DNA of 64,000 nucleotides from Shimia abyssi (GTDB taxonomy: Bacteria > Pseudomonadota > Alphaproteobacteria > Rhodobacterales > Rhodobacteraceae), in NCBI RefSeq assembly GCF_003014475.1, contig NZ_PYGJ01000002.1:62001-126000 (forward strand). Reading direction: 5' to 3'. This document shows, one piece after another, positions 26,327-36,804 of the stretch. How positions within the stretch are numbered: the first letter of the stretch is position 1; each line of letters begins with the position of its first letter. Under the pieces are notes generated by a model. The model had not been told where the DNA came from, searched no databases, and was given only the letters and a program-made list of their open reading frames with translations. Position numbers and translations under genes: made by a program.

Positions 26327-28011
26327 TTCTCAAACGGCTGCACGCGTTTGATCCGCACCAACCCACGCGTACCTACCCGCGCCTCCAACTCGGCAAAATC
26401 CATAACGCTGTAAAGTGAGGCGACCTCCATAGCCTCTTCCAGCGATATTGCGTCTGCCTCAAATCGATCCGGCACAAAACTGCCCGGCGCGACCGTTGCC
26501 GCCAATTGCTCCAGCGCATCCGCGCCGATCATGATGGCGCCATCGAAATCAACTGATCCCACATCCGCCCCCGAAAAATCGGCATCCAACAAAACCGCCC
26601 CGCGAAACGTCCCCGCTGATACCCGCGCCGTCTGAAACTGCGCCTCGACCAGCGTCGCGCCATCAAACTGCACCGCAAGCGCATTCACGTTTCGAAAATC
26701 TGGCCGCAACAGGTATGCGCCGGTGAAATCCGTTCCGGCCAAATTGGTGTGATAGACCGCAAGTTCCTTGCTATAGGGTGGATTGATCGCCTCACCTGGA
26801 ACAGAGGCAAAACTGACATCCCTCATAAACGCCTTTTGAAACCGCGCACCCGTCAGCGCCGCCCCACCAAAATCGGTCTCAAACACCTGTGCATAAGACA
26901 GGTCTGCATAGGCCAGCCGCGCTGATTGCGCCGATACTGTTGGCAGTATCAAACCCTGCGCATAGGCATAGCTCAGGTCCAACCCGTAAAAACTCAGAAC
27001 CTCAGTATTGCGAATGCCCGATTGCAACAGCGCCGTCAGCAACTGACCACGCTCCGGGCTGGCCGGCCGATCCACCAACCCCAATCCACCGGTCTCTTCT
27101 TCCCAGCCAAAGCCTTGCGACATCGCCGCCCATGTCTGAGGCAAATCCTCGCGCCGCCGCGCAAGCGCGTCCCGCAGAATATCGCCCTGATCATGTGTCG
27201 TTATCCCGCCTTTAAGGAACCGATACGGACGTGTTGCAAGGCTGGCGGACGAGATCCGCATGATCAGCCCAAGATCAAGATCCTGCAACGGATCCAGCAC
27301 CGGAACCGATCCATCCACGCTGCGCGCGCCCGACCCGGTTTCCGGCACGCCTTGCGCCGCCATCACCCGGTCCACCGCTTGACCGAGTTCACCGGCAATC
27401 GCTGTGATCTCAACTACCAGCTGCGCGTTGCGCGACGCCTCGGCCAGCTGCACCGTGTACTGATCAAGCGTGATTTGCTGATCAATCCGGGTGTTTTGCT
27501 CTGCAAACAAAACCGATTGATCCTGTAACAGCTGGTTTTGCCTAAACAACAGCGCCGTGCCCGCCAGCGCCGCCATCGCCGCGATCAGGGCCGTTAATGA
27601 CCCGATGATCCAGCGCCGCGTCGACACCCATGCATACCGCGCGAACGCCATGTGAACCAAGTCACGCGCTGCATCCGTGGCCTTTTGCGGGTTGCGGTCA
27701 ACTGCGCCGCGCGCCACCTCTGCCAGCGGTTCGGCAAAACTCTCCAGCTCGGTCTGTGCAAATCCGAACAAGCGACGCAAAAGTGGCTTTCGAAATAGAT
27801 AAACGGCCAAACCAAACGCGCTGATGAACATCAACGCGGTCAAGAACACCAACAGCAAAATACCTGCTGCATCCTCGACGATGCCCAGCCCAGAGAATGC
27901 GATCAGAAACCCGGCAGCCACGCCAAACCCAAACACCAAAAGCCCCATCGAGCCGGTGTTAAACCAACCACCCCGTCGCACCGGTTTCTTTGTCTCGTCG
28001 TTTTCAGCCAT
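26323..28011 (-). CDS. Membrane-anchored pentapeptide-repeat protein
   Basis: A 562-residue protein. Two N-terminal membrane helices (about residues 20-75) and a third near 130-155 ([20 protein letters not shown]) are followed by a helical linker and then, from about residue 330, pentapeptide-like repeats of A(D/N)LXX type ([20 protein letters not shown], then [17 protein letters not shown]), which fold into a right-handed quadrilateral helix. Such proteins mediate protein-protein contacts; the role is unknown. ATG at 28011 is chosen over a TTG four codons upstream because GGTGA precedes it. Confidence 0.8.
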   Translation of the reverse strand: MAENDETKKPVRRGGWFNTGSMGLLVFGFGVAAGFLIAFSGLGIVEDAAGILLLVFLTALMFISAFGLAVYLFRKPLLRRLFGFAQTELESFAEPLAEVARGAVDRNPQKATDAARDLVHMAFARYAWVSTRRWIIGSLTALIAAMAALAGTALLFRQNQLLQDQSVLFAEQNTRIDQQITLDQYTVQLAEASRNAQLVVEITAIAGELGQAVDRVMAAQGVPETGSGARSVDGSVPVLDPLQDLDLGLIMRISSASLATRPYRFLKGGITTHDQGDILRDALARRREDLPQTWAAMSQGFGWEEETGGLGLVDRPASPERGQLLTALLQSGIRNTEVLSFYGLDLSYAYAQGLILPTVSAQSARLAYADLSYAQVFETDFGGAALTGARFQKAFMRDVSFASVPGEAINPPYSKELAVYHTNLAGTDFTGAYLLRPDFRNVNALAVQFDGATLVEAQFQTARVSAGTFRGAVLLDADFSGADVGSVDFDGAIMIGADALEQLAATVAPGSFVPDRFEADAISLEEAMEVASLYSVMDFAELEARVGTRGLVRIKRVQPFEN

Positions 28012-28172
28012 TAAATCACCCAATCAATACTGAAACCGTCGCAAAACCACACGCATCTGACAAGCCTGCTGTGTCGCCGCGTAAACTCTGCAACGGCGAT
28101 GAATGACGCTGGACAACGTCAGATACCGCCCCTACCGTTGCAGTTGCAATTTTCAAAACCGGGAGAGTTTGA

Positions 28173-28691
28173 ATGCGTATTTCAACCAAATTTATCGCGA
28201 CCTGCGCCGTGGCCGCAACGGCCGCATTTGGCGCGACAACAGCCATGGCAGAAAAGTTTGTCGGCTATGGCAAAGTCGAGGGCTGGAATGTCTATGTCGA
28301 CACGGAACAAAACACTTGCATGATCGAAACCAAAGATGATTTCGACAACGTTGTGCAGATGGGCATGACCAAGGAACCGGGCATCGCCTATATCGGCGTC
28401 TTTACCAAGGAAAAGACCGATATCAAAAAAGGCGACAAACAGGGTGTCGCGATCCTCATCGGAGAAGAACTCTACTTTGGCGAAGCCACGGGTATGCGCG
28501 GCAACATCACCAAAGGCTATTCTGGCGGTGTCGTGCTGACCGACAATCCAGAGGTGTTTGACGCCATCGCAAAAGAATACACCATGACCGTCTTTCCCGA
28601 GACAAGCTATTCCTTCTTTGTCGACCTGACCGGCACTTACAAGGCCATTGAAATGGGCCGCAAATGTATGTCCGAACAGCAGGGCAGCTAA
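28173..28691 (+). CDS. Secreted hypothetical protein (IalB-like)
   Basis: A 172-residue protein with a Sec signal peptide (MRISTKFIATCAVAATAAFG, cleavage after AMA). The mature part, with a strand-rich pattern, one mid Cys (NTCMIE) and one C-terminal Cys (RKCMSE) that could form a disulfide, resembles invasion-associated locus B-type periplasmic proteins widespread in alphaproteobacteria. A GGGAGAG site precedes the ATG. Function in free-living bacteria is unknown. Confidence 0.65.
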   Translation: MRISTKFIATCAVAATAAFGATTAMAEKFVGYGKVEGWNVYVDTEQNTCMIETKDDFDNVVQMGMTKEPGIAYIGVFTKEKTDIKKGDKQGVAILIGEELYFGEATGMRGNITKGYSGGVVLTDNPEVFDAIAKEYTMTVFPETSYSFFVDLTGTYKAIEMGRKCMSEQQGS

Positions 28692-28736
28692 CCATTAGTT
28701 GTGGTGGGGGCGTCTGCCCTCGCCACACGTGCCTGC

Positions 28737-29264
28737 CTATTTTTTCTCAAAAAATATCGTTGCCTCACCCACGTGAATGCCCGATTGACGCATATACGCC
28801 CGGTTCAATAGCCGCCCATCTTCCAACAACCACATCCAGTCGTCAAAACTCACTCGGATCGTGCCCGATCCGTCCGCTTTGGGCAGGTCGATTGTATAGC
28901 GCCAGTTGAACGTGTCGCCATTCTCTTGCCCTACGGCCACACCTTGCACACCATCCGCTGTACCCGACCAGGTATCCGGCCCGGTCTTGGCAAGCGTCCA
29001 AATGCGTGTCTCCTTTGAACCATCCGAATAGGTAAACCGCTCGTCCAGCACCAGCACCTCACCGTCCCACGTACCCGTGATCTCTACCTTGAACCGTCGC
29101 TGTATACGGCCCAACACATCCTGAAACTGGCCATATGCAACACTGCGCCCGACAAAATACTCTTCTAGGTTCAGGTCTTTGTCGCTCAGCTTGGGCTGTT
29201 CCAGAGACGGTGCGCCACAGGCGGTCAGTAAGGCGAGGCTAAGGGCGGCAATCAATGTTTTCAC
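28737..29264 (-). CDS. DUF3833 lipoprotein
   Basis: A 175-residue lipoprotein: signal (M/V)[15 protein letters not shown] with lipobox LTAC. The mature domain matches DUF3833 well ([40 protein letters not shown]; a Trp-rich [18 protein letters not shown]). The fold is probably a lipocalin-like barrel; function is unknown. I place the start at a GTG (29264), which has GGGGAGAG just upstream and gives a correct signal peptide; the open frame further upstream overlaps the divergent ttcA gene. Confidence 0.85.
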   Translation of the reverse strand: MKTLIAALSLALLTACGAPSLEQPKLSDKDLNLEEYFVGRSVAYGQFQDVLGRIQRRFKVEITGTWDGEVLVLDERFTYSDGSKETRIWTLAKTGPDTWSGTADGVQGVAVGQENGDTFNWRYTIDLPKADGSGTIRVSFDDWMWLLEDGRLLNRAYMRQSGIHVGEATIFFEKK

Positions 29265-29369
29265 AAAATCTCTCCCCGATTTGTACAGATTACGCTCCGC
29301 GTCGCCAAATGGATGACCCGTGCCCAACAACGCTTGCCCGACGCGCCCCTTTCCAATAAAGGCGGGCGC

Positions 29370-30263
29370 ATGCTTGACGATCTTGATGATATCCACCCGC
29401 TGTTCCACGGCGCCCCGTCCTCAGCCAGCTTCAAAAAGCTGCGCAAACGCATCGTGCGCCAAACGCGCGAGGCGATTGAGCAATATGGCATGGTCGACCG
29501 CGCCGGAGCGCCCACCGAAGGCAAGCGCGACAAGTGGCTGGTCTGTCTTTCTGGTGGCAAAGACAGCTACACCCTGCTCGCCGCACTATATGAATTGAAA
29601 TGGCGCGGTCTGCTGCCGGTTGATCTTCTGGCCTGCAATCTCGATCAAGGCCAACCCGGCTTTCCCTCGACCGTTCTGCCTGAATTTCTGGAACGCATGG
29701 GCGTTGAGCATCGCATCGAATACCAAGACACCTATTCCATCGTGAAAGACAAGGTGCCCGCTGGCCGGACCTATTGCGCGCTCTGCTCCCGTCTGCGTCG
29801 CGGCAACCTTTATCGCATTGCCCGCGAAGAAGGCTGCACCGCCGTTGTGCTCGGCCATCACCGCGACGACATTCTGGAAACCTTCTTCATGAACCTGTTT
29901 CATGGCGGACGTCTGGCGACAATGCCGCCCAAACTCGTTAACGAAGAGGGCGATCTGTTTGTCTTTCGCCCCCTAGCGCATGTCGCCGAGGCCGATTGCG
30001 AGAAGTTTGCCCGCGACATGAACTACCCAATTATCCCCTGTGACCTGTGCGGTTCGCAGGACGGGCTGCAACGCCAGCAGGTCAAACAAATCCTTGATAA
30101 ATGGGAGAAAAACAGCCCCGGTCGGCGTCAGGTCATGTTCCGTTCGCTGATGAATGTTCGCCCAAGCCACATGCTCGACCCGAAATTGTTCGATTTTAAC
30201 GGTTTGGCACTTGGTTCTGTCAAATTTGAACAAATAGACCCGGAAATACCGAAGTTGCGTTAA
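29370..30263 (+). CDS. ttcA: tRNA 2-thiocytidine biosynthesis protein TtcA
   Basis: A 297-residue Fe-S-dependent enzyme that thiolates cytidine 32 of tRNAs. The PP-loop [18 protein letters not shown] and the two cysteine pairs [10 protein letters not shown] and [11 protein letters not shown], which hold the 4Fe-4S cluster, are intact. I prefer the ATG at 29370 (AAAGGCGGG upstream, [16 protein letters not shown]); an in-frame ATG at 29313 would add 19 residues and overlap less of the family. It is divergent from the DUF3833 lipoprotein gene. Confidence 0.94.
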   Translation: MLDDLDDIHPLFHGAPSSASFKKLRKRIVRQTREAIEQYGMVDRAGAPTEGKRDKWLVCLSGGKDSYTLLAALYELKWRGLLPVDLLACNLDQGQPGFPSTVLPEFLERMGVEHRIEYQDTYSIVKDKVPAGRTYCALCSRLRRGNLYRIAREEGCTAVVLGHHRDDILETFFMNLFHGGRLATMPPKLVNEEGDLFVFRPLAHVAEADCEKFARDMNYPIIPCDLCGSQDGLQRQQVKQILDKWEKNSPGRRQVMFRSLMNVRPSHMLDPKLFDFNGLALGSVKFEQIDPEIPKLR

Positions 30264-30324
30264 CCGTCGGCTCAGGTTGTGGCCCTACTTTGGATGAGAA
30301 TCAAATCCATTAGGGACACGATAC

Positions 30325-31878
30325 ATGCCACTGCGCCCCGGAACTCTTTTGCCCGCACTCAAAAGCGTCCTACGTAAATTTACGGGACTTTGGCACGACT
30401 TTCCGCTGGTGTTCCCTGTGGCCACTATGCTCGCCTGGATCATTGCCGGGGAAAAGGGATTGCTAGTTGCGGCATTTCTGCTGCCCTTGCCGCTGCTTCT
30501 GTCACGGGACGCCGACACTCATTCGATCAGGCGCAGGGCCAGCGAAAACGACGGACTGACCGGATTGTTTCTACCTGCAACCTTTGATCGCAAGCTTGAG
30601 GCAATGATGGGGTCCTTGCCGGAAACCGGTCGTACAACCGCCTGTTTTTCTGTCAAAATTGACCATTTCGCCCGCTTGCGTGAAACCCATGGCGACTCCG
30701 ATGCAGAGGAGGTTCTGCGCGCAACGGCAAACCGCATTTGCGCCGCGCTACGCTCAGATGATCTTGTCTGCCGTTCGGGTGATGCCACCTTTATTATTGC
30801 GCTTGATCCCGTGCGAATCCTCGATCTGGAATCCAGCCTTCAGCTTGCAGTGCGCCTGCAAACCGCCATTGAAGAGCCGGTGCCGCTGAAGCTGGCCTCT
30901 ATCTATGCAACATGCTCGATCGGGTTTTGCCTCGCCGGCCGGCTGCGCGACGCAACGGCGCGCAGCCTCGTCCAAGCCACTGAAATGGCCATGTCAGAGG
31001 CGCGTCGCGCTGGCGAATCCAATATCCGTGCCTATACGGTCGACATGCGTCATCGCGTCACCACGCGCCGGAAAACCGAAGGTGAAGCAGCGCGCACATT
31101 GGAACGCGACCAGATCCGCGCGTGGTATCAGCCGCAGATCTCGACGGACACTGGTCAAGTTACTGGATTCGAGGTTCTGGCCCGCTGGGAACACCCGGAA
31201 CGCGGCATTCTGGCACCGAATGAGTTTCTCGACGTGCTTACCCAAACGGGCCAGATGTCACGCCTTGCCGACTATATGCTGGGTCAGGCGTTGAACGCCG
31301 TGCGTGCATGGGACGAGGCAGGGCTGACGGTGCCCATGGTTGGCGTCAATTTTTCTGGCGACGAACTGCGCAGCCCATCCTTGCTGGACCGGATCAAATG
31401 GGAACTCGACCGCACCGACCTCGAACCAACCCGAATTTCAGTGGAAATCTTGGAAAGTGTCATTGCCGGTTCACCCGATGACATGGTCGTGCGCAATGTC
31501 GACGCTCTGTCAAATCTGGGATGTATGGTCGATCTGGACGACTTTGGCACGGGCCATGCCTCAATTTCCTCGATACGTCGACTTTCCATTTCCCGGCTCA
31601 AGATCGACCGATCGTTCGTCACGCATGTCGATACCGACCCGGAACAACAACGCATGATTGCCGCAATCATCACCATGGCTGAGCGTTTGGGCCTCGAAAC
31701 ACTGGCCGAAGGTGTGGAAACTGCCGGCGAGCACACCATGCTCGCGCAGTTGGGGTGCAAGCACGTACAGGGATTCGGCATCGCCTGCCCAATGCCGTTT
31801 GCAGATACGATCCGTTGGATCGAGCAACACCGCGCAAAACTCTGCACAACCCCGGAAATCGGCCGAAAGTCTGGTTGA
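30325..31878 (+). CDS. Membrane GGDEF/EAL protein, degenerate GGDEF, probable c-di-GMP phosphodiesterase
   Basis: A 517-residue protein: two short membrane segments (about residues 27-60), a GGDEF domain (about 75-240) and an EAL domain (about 258-507). The GGDEF signature is replaced by SGDAT (151-155), so cyclase activity is unlikely. The EAL domain keeps EVL at 283-285, N342, E374, DDFGTG at 405-410, K426 and EGVE at 462-465, the set needed for hydrolysis of c-di-GMP. It lies between ttcA and yidC on the same strand with its own 61-bp leader. Confidence 0.9.
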   Translation: MPLRPGTLLPALKSVLRKFTGLWHDFPLVFPVATMLAWIIAGEKGLLVAAFLLPLPLLLSRDADTHSIRRRASENDGLTGLFLPATFDRKLEAMMGSLPETGRTTACFSVKIDHFARLRETHGDSDAEEVLRATANRICAALRSDDLVCRSGDATFIIALDPVRILDLESSLQLAVRLQTAIEEPVPLKLASIYATCSIGFCLAGRLRDATARSLVQATEMAMSEARRAGESNIRAYTVDMRHRVTTRRKTEGEAARTLERDQIRAWYQPQISTDTGQVTGFEVLARWEHPERGILAPNEFLDVLTQTGQMSRLADYMLGQALNAVRAWDEAGLTVPMVGVNFSGDELRSPSLLDRIKWELDRTDLEPTRISVEILESVIAGSPDDMVVRNVDALSNLGCMVDLDDFGTGHASISSIRRLSISRLKIDRSFVTHVDTDPEQQRMIAAIITMAERLGLETLAEGVETAGEHTMLAQLGCKHVQGFGIACPMPFADTIRWIEQHRAKLCTTPEIGRKSG

Positions 31879-31988
31879 ACGCCGCGATCCCCGCCTCCAG
31901 AGGCCGCAGAACGCCACAATCCACTTGACCTTTGGGGCACACCTCTGTTGAACCACCCCAACGTTTCAAAGACAGGTGGCCATCGGCT

Positions 31989-33809
31989 ATGGACGATCAG
32001 AACAAGAACCTCATTCTTGCGACAGTGCTCAGCTTTGTCGTGATCCTGGTTTGGTTTGTCATGTTCCCTCCCCCGGAACCGGCACCCCAGGATCCAAACG
32101 CAGCCGTGACCGAAACCGACGGCACCGTGCCTCTGGCCCCCTCGGCCACCGCGCCAGCCGCAACCGGCACCGCAGACACCGGCAGCGCGGCGACTGAGAC
32201 CGTCGCCGCCGATGCACCGCGCATCGACATTGATACTGATCGCCTCAGCGGTTCTATCTCGTTGCTGGGTGGCCGCATCGATGATCTGAAACTCAACGAT
32301 TACCGCGAAACCATCGACGAAGATTCGCCCATCGTGTCGTTCTTTTCGCCCTCTGGCGAGCCAAGCGCATATTATGCGTTGTATGGTTGGGCCCCCGGCG
32401 CCGGGCTGACCCACGATCTGGTTCCTGGCGCAAACACGCAATGGTCCCTTGGTGCAGGCGACACCTTGACTGTTGCGACCCCGGTTACTCTCGAATGGAA
32501 CAATGGCGCGGGCCTCACCTTCCGCCGCACTATTTCGATCGATGAAAACTACATGTTCTCGGTTGAGCAATCTGTTGAAAACAACGGTGCGGGCAACGTT
32601 TCGCTTGCGCCTTATGGTATCCTTGCCCGTCACGGCGAACCGCAGGACCTTAAAAATTTCTTTATCTTGCATGAAGGTCTAGTCGCCATGGCCGATGGCG
32701 AGCTCACCGAAGCCGATTACGACGACATGACCGACTACCCCTTCAACCAGCGCGAGGGCGCTCGGGCTGAAGTCACGCAAGTCAACGAAACCGGCTGGAT
32801 CGGCTTCACAGATCACTACTGGATGGCCACGCTCATTCCCGAAACCGGAAGCCCGTTCAAATCCGTTGCCAAGTTCGATGAACGCCGCGACATCTACCAG
32901 ACCGAAGCTGTCATGCCGACGCTCACGGTGGCCCAAGGCACAACCGCCGCCACCACGTCGCGCCTGTTTGCCGGGGCCAAGGAATGGGCCACCATTCGCG
33001 AGTATCAGAACGAAGGCGACGTACAGGGTTTTCTCGACTCAATCGATTGGGGCTGGTTCTTCTTCCTTACAAAACCCATGTTCGCCCTATTGCACTATCT
33101 CAACGGCATCATTGGTAACATGGGTTGGGCCATCATCGGTCTGACCATTGCCATCAAGATTATCGTCTTCCCGTTGGCTTACAAATCCTACGCCTCCATG
33201 GCCAAGATGAAGGAACTCCAGCCACAGATGGAGGCCCTGAAAGAGGCAGCGGGCGACGATAAACAAAAGATGCAAAAGGGCATGATGGAACTCTACAAGA
33301 AGGAAAAGGTGAACCCCGCCTCGGGCTGTCTACCGATCCTGATCCAGATTCCCATCTTCTTCTCGCTCTACAAGGTTATCTTTGTCACGCTCGAACTGCG
33401 TCACGCCCCTTGGTTGGGCTGGATCACGGACCTTTCGGCACCTGATCCATCTTCGATCCTGAACCTGTTTGGCCTTCTGCCGTTTGCCACCCCCGACCCC
33501 AACTCGATCATCGCGATTATTTCGCTTGGCATCCTGCCGATCCTTTTGGGTATCTCGATGTGGTTGCAGCAGAAACTGAACCCGGCGCCCACGGACCCGA
33601 CCCAGCAAATGATCTTTGCGTGGATGCCTTGGGTCTTCATGTTTATGCTGGGCAGCTTTGCTTCGGGACTGGTGCTGTACTGGATCACCAACAACGTGAT
33701 CACCTTCACACAACAGTACCTGATCATGCGCACCCACGGCTACAAGCCTGACGTGTTTGGAAACATCCGTTCCAGCTTCAAGCGCAAGTCAAAAACGGAC
33801 GCAAAATAA
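31989..33809 (+). CDS. yidC: Membrane protein insertase YidC
   Basis: A 606-residue Oxa1-family insertase. The N-terminal anchor NLILATVLSFVVILVWFVMF (residues 6-25) is followed by an Ala/Thr-rich spacer, the large periplasmic beta-supersandwich domain (about 75-340) and the five-helix insertase core (KPMFALLHYLNGIIGNMGWA; KMKELQPQMEALKE cytoplasmic hairpin; KVNPASGCLPILIQIPIFFS; MPWVFMFMLGSFASGLVLYW). The ATG with AGGTGG upstream matches the family start. The stop overlaps the next ATG (TAATG), making an operon with the MOSC gene and engB. Confidence 0.97.
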   Translation: MDDQNKNLILATVLSFVVILVWFVMFPPPEPAPQDPNAAVTETDGTVPLAPSATAPAATGTADTGSAATETVAADAPRIDIDTDRLSGSISLLGGRIDDLKLNDYRETIDEDSPIVSFFSPSGEPSAYYALYGWAPGAGLTHDLVPGANTQWSLGAGDTLTVATPVTLEWNNGAGLTFRRTISIDENYMFSVEQSVENNGAGNVSLAPYGILARHGEPQDLKNFFILHEGLVAMADGELTEADYDDMTDYPFNQREGARAEVTQVNETGWIGFTDHYWMATLIPETGSPFKSVAKFDERRDIYQTEAVMPTLTVAQGTTAATTSRLFAGAKEWATIREYQNEGDVQGFLDSIDWGWFFFLTKPMFALLHYLNGIIGNMGWAIIGLTIAIKIIVFPLAYKSYASMAKMKELQPQMEALKEAAGDDKQKMQKGMMELYKKEKVNPASGCLPILIQIPIFFSLYKVIFVTLELRHAPWLGWITDLSAPDPSSILNLFGLLPFATPDPNSIIAIISLGILPILLGISMWLQQKLNPAPTDPTQQMIFAWMPWVFMFMLGSFASGLVLYWITNNVITFTQQYLIMRTHGYKPDVFGNIRSSFKRKSKTDAK

Positions 33810-34552
33810 TGGGTCATGTCACGGCCCTGTGGCGGCACCCAATCAAGGCTCATGGGCGCGAGTCCATGGACCGGGTCACCCTTACCGAAGGACAGACCGT
33901 CCCATGGGATCGCCGTTATGCCGTGGCACATGAAGCCGCAAAAACGACAGGGGGCGAATGGGCCCCCTGTGCCAATTTCTCCCGCGCGGCCAAGGCGCCC
34001 TCGCTGATGGCGATCACCGCTCGCGTCGATGAAGCGGCTGGCAAAATCACGCTGTCGCACCCTGATCTCTGGGACATGACATTTGATCCCGAAACCCAAG
34101 GCGACAAGCTAATCCAATGGGTCCGTCCTCTCATGCCCGCCGACCGTGCTGCCTCTGCAAAGGTTGTCACCGCCGGCCCACGCGGCATGACTGACAGCCC
34201 ATTCCCGTCAATCGCCATCCACTCTACCACCTCTCACAAAGCGGTCGAGGGGCGCCTAGGCCGCTCGCTGTCAACTGAACGCTGGCGCGGCAATATCTGG
34301 CTCGACGGTTTTGCGCCCTGGGAAGAATTCGACTGGATTGACAAGACACTACGCATAGGCTCAGCCGAACTGAAAGTGCGCGAGCGCATCACCCGTTGCC
34401 TTGCCACAACCTCAAACCCCGATACCGGCTATCGCGACGCGGACACGCTTGGCGTGCTGAACGACGCCTTTGGCCATCAGGATTTTGGCGTCTACGCGGT
34501 CGTCACAAAGTCTGGTGACATCTCTCTCAATGACACGGCACAGGTACTCTGA
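33809..34552 (+). CDS. MOSC-domain protein
   Basis: A 247-residue protein with an MOSC N-terminal beta-barrel (VTALWRHPIKAHGRESMDRV) and MOSC core, including RITRCLATTSNPDTGYRD with the conserved Cys. MOSC proteins handle sulfur or molybdenum cofactor (mARC-like amidoxime reductases and sulfurases); the substrate here is unknown. The gene overlaps both yidC and engB by one or a few bases, an order that I recall as typical of Rhodobacterales. Confidence 0.88.
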   Translation: MGHVTALWRHPIKAHGRESMDRVTLTEGQTVPWDRRYAVAHEAAKTTGGEWAPCANFSRAAKAPSLMAITARVDEAAGKITLSHPDLWDMTFDPETQGDKLIQWVRPLMPADRAASAKVVTAGPRGMTDSPFPSIAIHSTTSHKAVEGRLGRSLSTERWRGNIWLDGFAPWEEFDWIDKTLRIGSAELKVRERITRCLATTSNPDTGYRDADTLGVLNDAFGHQDFGVYAVVTKSGDISLNDTAQVL

Positions 34553-35205
34553 TGCAACTCCCTTTCCCCTTGGTCGAAGACCTCGATCCCTTGGCCGTCG
34601 AAAAGGGTCGCAAACTCTTTGCCGGTAACAATTCCGACTTCCTCAAAGGTGTGGTGGCCATGTCTGGCCTGCCTCCCGGGGACCGGATCGAAGTATGCTT
34701 TGCCGGGCGCTCAAACGTGGGCAAATCCAGTTTGATCAACGCCGTGACGGGACGTACCCGTCTTGCGCGCGCCTCCAATACGCCGGGCCGCACTCAGGAA
34801 ATCAATTTTTTTTCCCTGACCGACAGCCACTATCTCGTCGACTTACCCGGCTATGGCTACGCCAACGCCCCGCTTGCCATCGTTGAAAAATGGCAGCGGC
34901 TATTAAAACAATACCTTTCTGGACGCGCCAATCTGCGCCGCGCCTTTGTGCTTGTCGATACACGCCACGGTATTAAATCTGTCGACGAAGAGATTATGAG
35001 CCTGCTCGACAGCTCGGCCGTCACCTTTCAGGTCGTCATGACTAAGGCAGACAAGGTCAAGGACAAAGACCGCCAAAGGATTCTAGAACAAGTGCGCGAA
35101 AGGCTCTCCAAACACCCGGCCGCCTTCCCCGAAATCGTCATGACTTCCTCGGAAAAGGGCGACGGCATCGCCACCTTGCGCGCCATCATCGCCGGGCTGG
35201 ACTGA
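34552..35205 (+). CDS. engB: Ribosome biogenesis GTPase EngB (YihA/YsxC)
   Basis: A 217-residue TrmE-Era-type GTPase for large-subunit assembly. Motifs: G1 GRSNVGKSSLINAV, G2 with TPGRTQEINFF, G3 DLPGYGYANAP, G4 TKADKVKD and G5 MTSSEKGDG. Its start overlaps the MOSC stop (TGATG), so expression is coupled with yidC. Confidence 0.96.
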   Translation: MQLPFPLVEDLDPLAVEKGRKLFAGNNSDFLKGVVAMSGLPPGDRIEVCFAGRSNVGKSSLINAVTGRTRLARASNTPGRTQEINFFSLTDSHYLVDLPGYGYANAPLAIVEKWQRLLKQYLSGRANLRRAFVLVDTRHGIKSVDEEIMSLLDSSAVTFQVVMTKADKVKDKDRQRILEQVRERLSKHPAAFPEIVMTSSEKGDGIATLRAIIAGLD

Positions 35206-35250
35206 ACCCACGTCTCCGCGCATAGTCTCCCGAGAAAGGCGGCTTGACGC

Positions 35251-36060
35251 ATGACGCTTACGGGAATTGGGATCGCCGGATGTGGCCGTATGGGCGCGCC
35301 AATGTTGGCCGCGCTACGTCGGGCTGGGTTTGACGCCACCGGTTTTGACGTTAAGCATCGTGACCAATTCGGTCCCCTCGCGGATCACATGCGAGCCTTG
35401 GGTGATTTCTCTCAATGCCTAAGAATTCTCATCACTGTGGTCCGTGATATCCATCAGACCGAAAACGTTTTGTTCGGTGCGCAACACCTTGCCCGCTCTC
35501 CGTCACTGGAAACGATCATCATCTCGTCAACTCTCAGCCCGCGCTATACCAAAGCGCTGCGTGACCGTGTCCCGGATCACATCACGTTGATCGACGCCCC
35601 CATGTCTGGGGCAGCCATCGCCGCCGAACAGGCGCGGCTTTCATTCATGTTGGGCGGACACGCGGCTGACCTCGACCATCATCAACCTTTGTTTGACGCA
35701 ATGGGCGCGCATTTTCACCGCATGGGACCCTTTGGAGCCGGAATGCAGGCCAAGGTGCTCAACAACCTATTGGCGGCGTCAAACACGGCCATGACCCGCC
35801 TCGTTCTGGACTGGGCCGACGCCGCCGGGATCGACGAAGCCAGACTCTTGGCGCTGATCGGCACGTCATCGGGTCAGAATTGGCTCGCCTCCGGCTTCAA
35901 CGAAATCGAGTTCGCCCGTGATGGTCATGATCCAGAAAACACAATCGGAATCCTTGTAAAAGACGTCGCCACCGCCCTCGACGCTGCGCCTCCTCAGGCC
36001 GACACCACGCTTCCTGTCGCGGTTCAAAACACAATTCGCGCCCTCAAACCTCGCCGTTAG
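35251..36060 (+). CDS. NAD(P)-dependent oxidoreductase, 3-hydroxyisobutyrate dehydrogenase family
   Basis: A 269-residue beta-hydroxyacid dehydrogenase. The Rossmann motif GIAGCGRMGAPMLAAL (residues 6-21), the substrate loop DAPMSGAAIAAEQARLSFML and the catalytic-lysine region GAGMQAKVLNNLLAA are all present. It is slightly shorter than typical (about 290). The substrate cannot be told. It follows engB by 45 bp. Confidence 0.87.
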   Translation: MTLTGIGIAGCGRMGAPMLAALRRAGFDATGFDVKHRDQFGPLADHMRALGDFSQCLRILITVVRDIHQTENVLFGAQHLARSPSLETIIISSTLSPRYTKALRDRVPDHITLIDAPMSGAAIAAEQARLSFMLGGHAADLDHHQPLFDAMGAHFHRMGPFGAGMQAKVLNNLLAASNTAMTRLVLDWADAAGIDEARLLALIGTSSGQNWLASGFNEIEFARDGHDPENTIGILVKDVATALDAAPPQADTTLPVAVQNTIRALKPRR

Positions 36061-36108
36061 CATACGCCCCCCGTTGCACCCGCGCCCCATTTGCGGCATG
36101 ACACACTC

Positions 36109-36804
36109 ATGACACCCCAAGTGCGCGCTCTTTCCGTCCATCTCTTCACTGCCACAGGCGCTGTTTTTGCTATGCTTGCAATGCTCGCAGCCGTTGAGGG
36201 CAAATGGAGCCTTATGTTCCTTTGGCTGGTCGTGGCTTTCATCGTTGATGGGTTAGATGGCCCGATGGCGCGACGATATCACGTCAAAAAATACGCACCC
36301 GAGTTTGACGGCGTATTGCTCGACCTGATCATCGACTACCTAACTTATGTGTTCATCCCTGCCTTCGCGCTTTTCAAGTCCGGGCTCATGGACGGCTGGA
36401 CTGGATGGGTCGCAATTATCGTGATCACCTTCGCATCGGCGATGTATTTTGCCGATACCCGAATGAAAACAAACGACTATTCCTTCTCCGGCTTTCCGGG
36501 GTGTTGGAATATGGTTGTGCTGGTGATTTTTGCGCTGGAACCCAACTTCTGGGTTAGCCTAACCATTGTCACCGTGCTCGCGATCTCGATGTTTCTACCG
36601 ATAAAGTTTGTGCATCCGGTTCGTACCGCGCGCTGGCGTGCAATCACACTGCCAATGGCGCTTGCATGGACGTTCTTTGCCGGCTGGGCCGCATGGGTCG
36701 ATTTTCACCCGGAAAGCTGGGCCCACTGGGGGCTTGTGATCACATCGATCTATCTGCTTGCCGCCGGTCCGGCACAACAACTGATTTTTCGCGAAAAACT
36801 CTAA
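36109..36804 (+). CDS. pcs: Phosphatidylcholine synthase
   Basis: A 231-residue polytopic enzyme that condenses choline with CDP-diacylglycerol to phosphatidylcholine. The CDP-alcohol phosphotransferase motif reads D50-G51-x2-A54-R55-x12-G68-x3-D72-x3-D76; the longer x12 spacing and the stretch FVHPVRTARWRA fit Pcs rather than PgsA or PssA. Seven or eight membrane segments are visible. The start is ATG 36109; a TTG six codons upstream is possible. The 3' end overlaps the convergent ogt gene by 4 bp. Confidence 0.93.
   Translation: MTPQVRALSVHLFTATGAVFAMLAMLAAVEGKWSLMFLWLVVAFIVDGLDGPMARRYHVKKYAPEFDGVLLDLIIDYLTYVFIPAFALFKSGLMDGWTGWVAIIVITFASAMYFADTRMKTNDYSFSGFPGCWNMVVLVIFALEPNFWVSLTIVTVLAISMFLPIKFVHPVRTARWRAITLPMALAWTFFAGWAAWVDFHPESWAHWGLVITSIYLLAAGPAQQLIFREKL

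Noticed and set aside
29313-29369. Upstream ATG start for TtcA
   Set aside because: It adds 19 residues not typical of the family; the later ATG has the better ribosome site, although the earlier one cannot be excluded.
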